A DNA stretch of 64,000 nt from assembly GCA_949592205.1 (NCBI GenBank), contig CATIUR010000004.1, forward strand, positions 71,893,837 to 71,957,836, in the 5' to 3' direction. A program made the translations under genes and the position numbers. Below are positions 35,338 through 44,441 of the stretch, one piece after another. Positions within the stretch are counted from its first letter, which is position 1; each line of letters starts with the position of its first letter. The notes beneath the pieces were generated by a model. It worked only from the letters and a program-made list of their open reading frames with translations, was not told the DNA's origin and made no database searches. The stretch is from Helichrysum umbraculigerum. Taxonomy: Eukaryota > Streptophyta > Magnoliopsida > Asterales > Asteraceae.

Positions 35338-36434
35338 TGATGCCGCCCGAACGGTCGGTCGTGATTTTACTCGCGTCGTTGCGGACCTCTCGTTTAGAGC
35401 GGCGATCAGAGGGTTTTAAAATTTATATTTGCGGGGCCTAAGTATACCTAGTTACTATTGGTGTATAGCAGCAAGGATGACCTAGGGTCGTTCTCTGAGT
35501 CAGTGTATTGTGGATCGTGGACGAAACAGGCGTACTTATCAATCTAGCGGGTTTTTAAAAGATTTTGATTGGTGGTTTTGTTTTTGGTTTTTTATACTTA
35601 GGCAGGAAATGTAAATTAAAGCAGATAAAGTAAATGTAGATAGCAGATAATCTAGAGAGGGTGTTTGCTATGATTTCGGTAGCCTTATTGATTGGAATGA
35701 TGTATGATGTATGAAAACGTGTTCTAAAGGTTTGTATTTTATTTATTTCAGGTATATGTGGAGTGAGCACTAGCCCCCTATTGATAGAGTTCTCGATCAG
35801 TATGTCACTGGGCGACTAGGCTATCCTGATTCTGATCGGAGTAGTTTATCCAGCCCACAACCCTAACCGGTGAAGGTATAGTGACCCTTATCTGGGATGA
35901 AACCCTGGGTACATGAATAAGGCGACAAACCAACTCGATGTCCGACCTTTCTTAACCCCACAATAATACCTAATCTAAACAAAGCATTTAAGACCAAGTT
36001 TATAGAATGTGCTTGATTACTTTCTATCGATGGTTTGGTGAGTCTGGCTGTTGAGTGATGACTCGGTGATTCACATAGACCGATAACAACGACTCTTTCC
36101 GTGATTACTACACTGTACTCCACTGAAAGTGTTTCCATTGATGAACCAAGGACCAAGTCGGTACCAGCTCTGCTGAGCACAGAGTTACCGTTATTCCACA
36201 AGGCTTAGTAACTGTGGTTTTTCCTCGGCTTCCACGTATTAACTACACCGGAGGTGTTGTCGACGCTATACAGAGTACTCAGCCGACTTACGGTACCTTA
36301 CATTGCTTCACAAAGGCCAACCCAGACTACTTAACTAAGTTTGCATTTAAGCATAATATTATCCATCTATGATATAAACCAGCCCTTACTTTTAAGTCCC
36401 AATAAATCCCTAACTTGTCAACAGTGTAATATTC

Positions 36435-36630
36435 GCGTTCAGTTAGAAAACCATATTTCCACGGGTACAGTGTACTTTGCATTCAGAATAGAAAGTATTA
36501 TTTCCACGGCTCCAGTGTACTTGGTGTTCCGTTAGAAAACCATATTTCCATAATCACAGTGTACTTTGCGTTCAGAATAGAAAGCATTATTTCCACGATG
36601 ACGATGTACTTAGCGTTCATTTAGAAAGCG
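36435..36630. repeat. Tandem repeats in Z LTR
   Basis: Two to three copies of a unit containing GTTAGAAAACCATATTTCCA, then CAGTGTACTTTGCGTTCAG and AATAGAAAG(T/C)ATTATTTCCA. The repeat is also in the right LTR at 45539-45734. Related TTCCA...GTACT modules occur singly in Y and twice in X. Confidence 0.85.
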
Positions 36631-37228
36631 ATGTTTACACGATTAACAAATCAGACCATGTTCATGTTTGACACAGATAACTAAGTACCTTTGATGGGGT
36701 TCGCGACGTCCCATCATTAAGGCCGTAATCACATTTACTGGTTGAAAGGCGATTAGTTTAATAGGTTTAAAATCATAAATAGAAAGTGAATCAAAGCACT
36801 AATTTTCATAGCATCATTCCAACCAATTTACGACTAACTATATCATAGCAAACACGCAATATCACTGCTCGCTAATCATGGCAATCAATCCTAAATCTAG
36901 CATGACAACAGTAATAACAATCATCATAATGAAATAGATAAAGGATAGATATAACCGTAATAAGAGCGTAGCTGAATACAACTTGAACGTTACACGAGCA
37001 GAACTCCTAGTATGCGCCAAGTGATATTACAATATTGCCCCTTCTAACTAGCCGCTAATCTACGACTAATTATATCCTAATATTTCTCCTCTAACTCCTA
37101 AGAGTAGTGCTAGAGAGAGAAATCTACTAACTAAACTAAGAAATTAAAAACGTAAGAGAGTGATTCTTGGAGTGATTCTTGGATGGATTGATGAATGTGT
37201 GTGTTTTGAAAATGAAGAAATGAAGCCT

Positions 37229-37238
37229 CTATATATAG
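37229..37238 (-). promoter_or_regulatory. Z LTR TATA box
   Basis: CTATATATAG, followed on the - strand by AGGCTTCATTTCTTCATTTT leader-like sequence; the palindromic array lies upstream. The second copy is at 46333-46342. Confidence 0.7.
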
Positions 37239-37249
37239 AACTCGCACAA

Positions 37250-37524
37250 CCGTATCCGTAGACCGTATCCAAAACTTCAAACGCACAACCGTATCGCAAA
37301 CCCGAATAAAAATCAGATTTTAATCGCCTAAACGCACGATACGGTTGAGCTAGGGCAAATACGGGAGAACAGGAGCGTATACGGGAGAACGTAGGGTGAA
37401 TACGGGAGAACACAAGCCGTATACGGCTGTGCTAGGCCGTATACGGTCTAGCTAGGCCGTATACGGTCTGTGCTAGGCCGTATACGGTCTAGTTTGGCCG
37501 TATACGGTCTAGCTCTCCTGTATC
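37250..37524. repeat. Z LTR array of CCGTATACGG palindromes (left copy)
   Basis: Five perfect 10-base palindromes CCGTATACGG (starting 37417, 37437, 37457, 37478, 37498), spaced about 20 bases, plus weaker units (CCGTATCC, GATACGG, ATACGGGAG) towards the TATA box. The right LTR has the same set at about 46360-46628. Confidence 0.95.
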
Positions 37525-37886
37525 CTGATTCTTCGGTTCTTCGTTTCTTCGTTCGGGCGTAACTTCTTCGTCGTTTATCCGTTTTGGGTGATTCTCATGC
37601 TCACGGTTTCGTAATTTCCTAACGAAGAAAATGACATAAGTTAGAGGTCAAAATTCCAAGTATAGCTCAAATTGTGCTTAAATGCGTGAACGGAAGATTC
37701 AATGATCGTTTGTGCTCTATTTTACTCGTTTTTAGGTCTTTTTGGTTGATTCTTGAAACATCGTCTATATTTTAGCCCTTATGATGAAATGTGATGTTTA
37801 AGTTCATATTTAAGTGTTTTCATTAATAATTGGGCTAAAATGGTGAGATAATGGCACACAAAAACATGACTTTTTACGTGTCATCA

Positions 37887-40278
37887 AATATCCCACACTT
37901 AGACTTTGCTTGTCCTCAAGCAAAACTCAAAATTCTCACCTGCTTTTAGGAAAAATATTTTGAAAAAACGAGTTTATTTTTGGGGTGAGTCAAAATATAT
38001 CAAAAACAACCATCTTCATATACAAGTAACATATCCTGGAAATAAGAGAAAGTAAGGTATTCCTTTCAGAGGCATGAAATGATTCTCTTAGGCATGCTTT
38101 CAATTCTCGCGATCTTGGAATATACATGACTAGGCGATCTCACAAGGTGGTCACTCAATTCACTCAAAAAGTGTTTCGGGTTACCTATCAATCTAATCAA
38201 ACGAAATCGCTCATAAGCCAGTCATGCAACATCCATCGTCATAGGCTTGCTCGAGAATCATATCTCCACCACTTAGGTGAGGACGGTGCTAGCTATCTCA
38301 GGACATTCAGAGTGGGTTGTAATGGCAGGTGAGGGTTACGGGGTATGGATAAGTGGAAATTTTTAATTGTTGTAAAGGGTTTTGCTTATCTTAGGACTTT
38401 CAAACTTTTGAAAAAACATTATTTAAACAACCTTTTTAATGAAAACGGAAACGGATAACAGTACGGGAAGATAGCTATTTTGACTTCTGTCTTTTGAAAA
38501 TACACGAGGGAATTTATGTCTTTTTATAAGAGCGGGAATTTTCGAGAGATTCGAAGCACTTAGCTTTATTCTATTTTCTTTTCTTTTTCTTTTGTTTCTA
38601 TTTTTGGGCTTTTCTTTTTATTTTGTTTCTTTCTTTTGCCCTTTTGAAATCCTTTTCTTTCTTCCATCTTTTTCATTCTTTTGATGACTTTGCATTTACT
38701 TGGTGTCAATTTTTCACACCATAAATTCTCAACTTTTGATTTATCAAGGGAACGCACACGAGAGAATTTGAGTAAACACTAGTATTTGTGATTTGGAGTG
38801 AAAACAAAAAGGACATTTAAATGACATTTTCCACAAGTTTAAAATTTCTAAGATAAGATTTTTGGTGGGTGTGGAATAAGTGGGTTAAGATTTAAAGGGT
38901 TTTGAAAGAAACGAACATGTTAAGGCTCAACAGGGTTATCTAAGTGGATCATCAACACTAAAGATGAGTGTTGGAAGGGTTTTGGGCTTGAAGAGATATG
39001 ATAAAAATGGGTTAAATCCTAAGGAATGTCAAGGTCATCTAACTGCACCTATACCGCGTACGGTACTCAACCAATGTGGTCTCGAAGTGCATACCAGGAG
39101 CAAGTTCTAATTCTGGATGCATGCATCGGCACTCTCAAACAAACGAATAGTGAAGCATTAAAGATGAATGCTTATATTGGCTCAAGATACCTCACTGCAA
39201 GTTTTTGGGTTTGTTTGTGCCTAGCCATGCGATGCCCCTTTTAGATTATCATTTTAGACCTAAGAAATTCATATCTTATTTACTCTTAATTTCCAAAATA
39301 CCCTACTCATATATGAAAATTCTCCTTCTTAAGACATTTTAACTCAAAAAATTTTGAAAATTTTTAGCAAAAGTGAGTTTTTAAACAAATTGAGGAACAT
39401 TTTCCGAGTTTGCTTTTGGAAACAAGAATCAAACAAGCAAACCTAAGGTATTCTATACCGCTATCCCACAGTTAGAGGAACATTGTCCCTAATGTTCTCT
39501 TGAGTTGGGATTTGAATAAAATCCCACACTTAGAGTTTGAACATATCAGAAAATGTTACTCAAGTGTTTGTTTTGGGCTGGAATCCCACACTTAGTGATA
39601 AGCTGGGGATATGGCGTAGACTACTTTAATGAGAATTTAAAGCTAACAATCATATCAAAAACGAGAGTGAGAACGAGAGAACTCCCCTATTGAAGCGAAT
39701 GTAGAAGGATGGAATTCTGGAAGATGCGCTGAAGAGGAGATCCTGACAGGAATTCTTCTTTAGCGGCGGCTCCATGTAGATCTTTCAGTTTTGGCGTGCG
39801 CAGTTTACAATTTACAGCTTTGTCCTCCATCTTTACACTTCATTCACTATCTTGTGAAGATATCTCGTAAGTGTGAACACGTTGGGTATATTTTTACCGA
39901 CTTCTTGTTATAGCTTTTTACTGAAAGTGCCTAAATCCAGGATGAAAAGATGTTTTCTAATTCAAAATGAGTTTTAAGTCATGTGTTTTTAAACGAGTTC
40001 GAGCATAATGCGTGAAAGTAGCACGCAAGTACCTCAAATGCTCGAAACACATGGCTTGATAAAATTTAATTCCTATTTTCGTGGATTAGGTGGTAAAAGC
40101 TGAAGTGGTGTTTTGAAAACATTTGGTATACCCAAGTGTGAAAGATAGTCAGAGATATATCACTTCTTGGAATTTAAAACTAATACTACTAATACTAATA
40201 CTAAGGATACTTATTGCACGGGTTGCCTCCCGAGAAGCGCTTCTATTTAGAGTCGAGGGCTCGACTTTTCCTCTTGGA
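37887..40278 (-). other. Z 3' noncoding region shared with Y
   Basis: No gene. It matches Y 17198-19353 in order and includes four (A)TCCCACA(C/G)TTA motifs (37889, 39472, 39521, 39582), on the - strand repeats of the polypurine-tract sequence. A GCACCTATACCGCGTACGGT stretch near 39045 is almost unchanged between Y and Z. Near 40220-40260 is GGGAGGCAACCC and a GGCTCGACTTT segment, shared with the end of Y ORF1. Confidence 0.82.
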
Positions 40279-43200
40279 TCAGCCAGAAGAGGATCTCCCA
40301 GGACTTGGGATGCGGAATGGAAGTGTCCTGGGGTTTGGTGGGTAGAATCTCATAAAATGTCGTGTGACGACTTCTGTGATGTTCGGGATTCTTGCCACAT
40401 GAAGAGGATAGGTATGGAAATGCTTCTCAGCAGTTCTTTGCAAGTATAAAAGATCCATTATAGCATCTTGGACTGCCTTGGAGATTGGTCCATTAGTGTC
40501 CACAAGGGTGGCTCCATCGTGCTCAAGCGTCTCACGCACCGGTCGATCTGTCCGTAGGGTGTCCATAAATCCGAAGAAGCATATGTGGATGTCCTCATGA
40601 GTGGCATTGCTGATGTCTTGCCCTAGTTCTTCAATGGATCTGAATATGCCTTGGATCAGCTGTTTCTGATGGTCGGTATACGTGAGCTCTGGTTTCAGGA
40701 AGATGTTAATCATCCTGTTGTAAATCTCTCGTAGCCCATTGTGGAATAGCTGTCTGGGCTGCTCCCATAGGATAGAACCGAAAATGTCTTTAAGTCGTTC
40801 AGAGACGAAATATGCAACGTTAACCGTCAAACCTTCTGGAACAGAAGAAGGGATGGCACGTGCTCTCTCGTTTGAACTGACGTGTTCTAACTTTTCGACA
40901 ATTATCTGGGCGTGATGCTCGATAGTGCAGCTGATGAAAAACCTGTGTGGTGAAGACTCGTCAATGTGATCATTATCGGCCATAGAATCTAGAAGTCCCT
41001 TGAGATCCGCCATTAGCTGAACTTCTACTTCGTTTTCAGGATTCCCAGTAGCATAATCCATGTTGTGTCTGAAATTTTGGAGAAACTCCATCTGTTGGTG
41101 CGAATATGGAAATGCGGACCTGATAAATGCTTGATACACCCGGCCATACGTGGTCTTCTGTGTTTCATAGAATTCCTCTTCATCGAGGAAAGGCTCATCA
41201 TTGTCTGATGATTCTCCTGCGAGATCGTTGGCGAAGGCGTTGATGCGACTAACTAGATGTTGCGGACTCAGGTAGGAGTTGGCTCGATAAACTTCATATT
41301 CAGTCTCAATGTCCTCAATAATATCCCTCTGATGTTGCGTGTATTCAATAGTAGAATCTCGTAAAATCGCAATCAGAGTTTGGAAATCCTCCTCGTGTTC
41401 TTCAATAGCACTAAGCATTTCTTCTGGTTCAGACACGATTGGGATTTCGGTATTTCCTGTAGTAGGAGGAGGGATAATGACTGGAGGGAGAATGATTGGA
41501 GTGTGGTGAAGGCGAATGGAGCGGGTATCGATCGGAACATCCATGAGAACGATATCGTCCTCGTCACTCTCGGTTGCTGAAGTGTCTGGAAACTCAACAG
41601 CGTCGGTGAGTGGCTGAGACTCGTCGGTGATCTGTGATACTGGCTGGGAAGAGTCCATCTCGATATCCCTCTCGTCCTGGGAATCAGAATCATCGCTTGA
41701 TACAAATGTACCTCCAAGCTCGAAATGTGATCGAGGCTCGGATGAGTCAAGGGGTGGAATCCCTCGAGGAGGTATATGTGGCTTAAGTAGAGACTCATCA
41801 TCCAAGGAGTGGTCAATCGAAGGTTCCTTTGGGTCGCTCTCCGGCAGAGGGATGAAGTTCAAAGCATAGTCTATCTGCATGATCTCTGCAGTCGGAGGGT
41901 GTGTCTCAGGAATGTGTGGCGGTGTAGCTTCCTCTGGCTCTTCCTCTTCTTCTTCTATCTCCTCTTCTTCTTCCTCAGTCTCCTCTTCTATCTCTTCTTC
42001 CTCAGTGTCGGAAGTAATCGTGATGGGCTCGTTAGACATAGGGGTGTTTGGTTCAGAATCATCATCCGTGGTAACTCTTCCTGTCGAAATCGCACATATC
42101 TCCGCATGCTCTGTGATAGACTGATCATCTTGATCGATCTTGAAGGTGATAGTCTCTCCATGAGATCTAAGACTGATAGTCTGAGAATAAACATCTATGA
42201 TAGTGCGTGCGGTGTTCAAGAAGGGTCTTCCTAAGATGATAGGGATATGGACATCCTCCTGAATGTCCATCACTACAAAGTCTGTGGGAAATAGGAACTT
42301 ATCAACTTGAACCATGATGTTCTCAGCTATTCCCTTAGGGTGTCTAATGGATTGGTCAACTAGCTGGACACTCATTTTGGTCGGTTTAAGGGGTCCTAAT
42401 TCCAATCTAGTGTAAAGCGAATAGGGCATCAGGTTGATACTGGCTCCTAGGTCGGCTAGAGAGTGTATCATGCCCGAGTCATAGATCGAACAGGGTAGGG
42501 TAAAGCGTCCAGTATCTCCTAATTTCTCAGGGATAGAGTTCTTTATAAGGGCTGAACATTCCGCGTTCAGTGGGACATTGGGTACTTCGGGTACCTTATC
42601 CTTGGTTGACAAGAGTTTCATGATGTATTTTGAACTGGAAGGGGTTCGGGACACGGTGTCCACGAACTTTCCATCGAGACGGAAGTCGTTAACCTTATAG
42701 GCTTTCTTAAGACGGTCGGGAAACAGAATGCGTACTTCCCTTTGTGGTGTAGGGACAGACGGGGACTCAACTGTCGGCGGGACAGGAGTATCTTCCTTCA
42801 CCGGAGAAGGAGTGGGAGGTTGGCTCGGTGCCACCTTCTTGTCTGTAGTACTCATATGTTTGGCCTCTTCTATGTGTGGGTTCTGTACCGTGTTACTAGG
42901 GAGATTACCCTGGGGCCTAGAGTCAAGACGTTGGGCTAGCTGTCCTATCTGGGTCTCAAGATTTTTGAGAACGGCCAGTTGGTTCCTAATGAATAGGTCG
43001 GTTTGGTCCTGCCTAGCGCTAGTCTTTTGGTTAATTTGGTGCTGGCCTTGGATGAACTTAGTGAGGGTATCATCCGTACTAGTAATGGGCACTATGGTCT
43101 TAGAGGGTTCGGTTGATTGAGCTGCGTCGGGTGCAGTCAATGATAATGGTTGGTTATAGGCAAGTTGGGGTTGTTGTTGGTAAGCAGGGTACCTAGGTTG

Positions 43201-44187
43201 GTAGTTGGGCTGAAAGGGTGGTTGGTTTCTAGGTGGGTATTGGGTGTCTCTAGTCCTAGACGGAGAGGTTCGAGCGAAGCCAGGTGGATTTTGTTGGCGA
43301 GCTGGAAATTGAGCATAGTAAACCGTTCCGTCAGCAGGATCCTCGTACTCAACCCGATAACTTTCTGTTGGGAGGTTGGCACAGTTCTGGCATGCCTGAA
43401 CTTGATGGGTGTGCTGGGATGGTTTCTTCATTTCGCCGATCTGCTTCGTCAGATGCTCGATCTTCTCTGTCAGAGACTTGATAGCTTCGGTTTGGAATGG
43501 ATAGGGTGCAGCAATCGGTGCTGATGATGAGGAATGCTCACCAGAGTTCCAGTCGTGATGGTGCATCGTCATATTCTCGATCAAGTTCCAAGCTTCCTCA
43601 TCGGTGAGTTGCATGAAGTTGCCTTGAGCAGCGGCGTCAAGGGTAGTGCGATGGTTCAGAGCAAGACCATTGTAAAACGTGCACAGCTGGCTGGTTTTCT
43701 CTATAAGGTGGTTAGGGCATTTGTTTAACAGACTCTTGTATCTCTCCCATGCTGTGTAGATAGACTCATCATGAGCTTGGTGGAAGTTCATAATGTCATT
43801 CTTGTACTTGGTTTGCTTAGCCGGAGGAAAGTACTTAGTAAGGAATTTTGTAGCCATATCCGTCCAGGAGGTGATAGAGCCGGTCTCTAATCCCTCAAAC
43901 CAAGTCAAAGCGTGGTGAGTAAGCGAATAGGGGAATAGGTATAGACGTACTATATCCTGATCAACCCCGTTCTGCTTGTACGAGTTGGTAGTCTGAATGA
44001 ATCGGTTGATGTGGGGGTTAGGATCGTCATGGGGTAAACCATGGAATTGGCAGAATTCCTTGATAAGCTGAACGATATGATGTTTAAGCTCGAAGGACGC
44101 GCCGTCGATGACCGGATAGCTGATGGGTCCACCTCGACCTTCAATTGATGGTTTGGTGCTGTCGGCAAGCGTGACACGTGCAGCCAT
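40279..44187 (-). CDS. Z Gag-protease protein with C-terminal repeat modules, intact
   Basis: 1302 residues, fully open. Residues 20-210 are an Athila-type Gag core (ASFELKHHIVQLIKEFCQFHG; LTWFEGL; FYNGL). Residues 264-275 look like a decayed zinc knuckle (CQNCANL). The aspartic protease spans about 490-690 with active-site DLGA at 579-582. A very acidic Glu-rich tract lies at 728-753. Residues 920-1302 match no domain I know and contain three copies of a helical module centred near 949, 1028 and 1170 (EYTQHQRDII, PYSHQQMEFL, TYTDHQKQLI). The same module occurs in Y ORF1. No RT, RNase H or integrase follows. The ATG at 44187 is 230 bases after the primer site. It probably forms particles and processes Gag, while Pol functions come from another element. 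Confidence 0.92.
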   Translation of the reverse strand: MAARVTLADSTKPSIEGRGGPISYPVIDGASFELKHHIVQLIKEFCQFHGLPHDDPNPHINRFIQTTNSYKQNGVDQDIVRLYLFPYSLTHHALTWFEGLETGSITSWTDMATKFLTKYFPPAKQTKYKNDIMNFHQAHDESIYTAWERYKSLLNKCPNHLIEKTSQLCTFYNGLALNHRTTLDAAAQGNFMQLTDEEAWNLIENMTMHHHDWNSGEHSSSSAPIAAPYPFQTEAIKSLTEKIEHLTKQIGEMKKPSQHTHQVQACQNCANLPTESYRVEYEDPADGTVYYAQFPARQQNPPGFARTSPSRTRDTQYPPRNQPPFQPNYQPRYPAYQQQPQLAYNQPLSLTAPDAAQSTEPSKTIVPITSTDDTLTKFIQGQHQINQKTSARQDQTDLFIRNQLAVLKNLETQIGQLAQRLDSRPQGNLPSNTVQNPHIEEAKHMSTTDKKVAPSQPPTPSPVKEDTPVPPTVESPSVPTPQREVRILFPDRLKKAYKVNDFRLDGKFVDTVSRTPSSSKYIMKLLSTKDKVPEVPNVPLNAECSALIKNSIPEKLGDTGRFTLPCSIYDSGMIHSLADLGASINLMPYSLYTRLELGPLKPTKMSVQLVDQSIRHPKGIAENIMVQVDKFLFPTDFVVMDIQEDVHIPIILGRPFLNTARTIIDVYSQTISLRSHGETITFKIDQDDQSITEHAEICAISTGRVTTDDDSEPNTPMSNEPITITSDTEEEEIEEETEEEEEEIEEEEEEPEEATPPHIPETHPPTAEIMQIDYALNFIPLPESDPKEPSIDHSLDDESLLKPHIPPRGIPPLDSSEPRSHFELGGTFVSSDDSDSQDERDIEMDSSQPVSQITDESQPLTDAVEFPDTSATESDEDDIVLMDVPIDTRSIRLHHTPIILPPVIIPPPTTGNTEIPIVSEPEEMLSAIEEHEEDFQTLIAILRDSTIEYTQHQRDIIEDIETEYEVYRANSYLSPQHLVSRINAFANDLAGESSDNDEPFLDEEEFYETQKTTYGRVYQAFIRSAFPYSHQQMEFLQNFRHNMDYATGNPENEVEVQLMADLKGLLDSMADNDHIDESSPHRFFISCTIEHHAQIIVEKLEHVSSNERARAIPSSVPEGLTVNVAYFVSERLKDIFGSILWEQPRQLFHNGLREIYNRMINIFLKPELTYTDHQKQLIQGIFRSIEELGQDISNATHEDIHICFFGFMDTLRTDRPVRETLEHDGATLVDTNGPISKAVQDAIMDLLYLQRTAEKHFHTYPLHVARIPNITEVVTRHFMRFYPPNPRTLPFRIPSPGRSSSG

Positions 44188-44417
44188 CGGTTTTCGGTTT
44201 CAGAAGCGTTTCTTCTTGCGGATCGTTCGGATGATCGTCTCAGGATCGGGTACGAAAGTGAGAGATTCGAATCCGGATGATCGGGTCAAATATCGTTGTG
44301 TGTTGTGGGAAGGAATTTTCGAATGGAACAAGGAAAAAATGAAAACTAAACTAAACTAAACTACGGGATACTAGAAAGAAAAATTCGTCTGGAACATCTT
44401 CAGATCTTACGGCTGAC
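44188..44417 (-). other. Z leader
   Basis: 230 bases between primer site and gene start; no gene. Likely packaging signal region. Confidence 0.6.
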
Positions 44418-44435
44418 TCCCCGGCAGCGGCGCCA
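44418..44435 (-). other. Z primer binding site (tRNA-Asp type)
   Basis: On the - strand TGGCGCCGCTGCCGGGGA, six bases from the 5' LTR. It matches the Athila-typical site complementary to the 3' end of tRNA-Asp with one base different from the usual TGGCGCCGTTGCCGGGGA. Confidence 0.9.
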
Positions 44436-44441
44436 AAAGCT

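Larger units (their letters stand above)
35338..37886 (-). repeat. Z 3' LTR (left copy, 2549 bp)
   Basis: Direct repeat of 44442-46989. It includes a set of tandem ~83-base repeats (36435-36630), the TATA box CTATATATAG (37229-37238) and the CCGTATACGG array (37250-37524). Short frames on either strand are incidental. Confidence 0.95.

Noticed and set aside
41879..42124. Serine-rich frame on the + strand
   Set aside because: It is the antisense of the Glu-rich tract in the intact Z protein.
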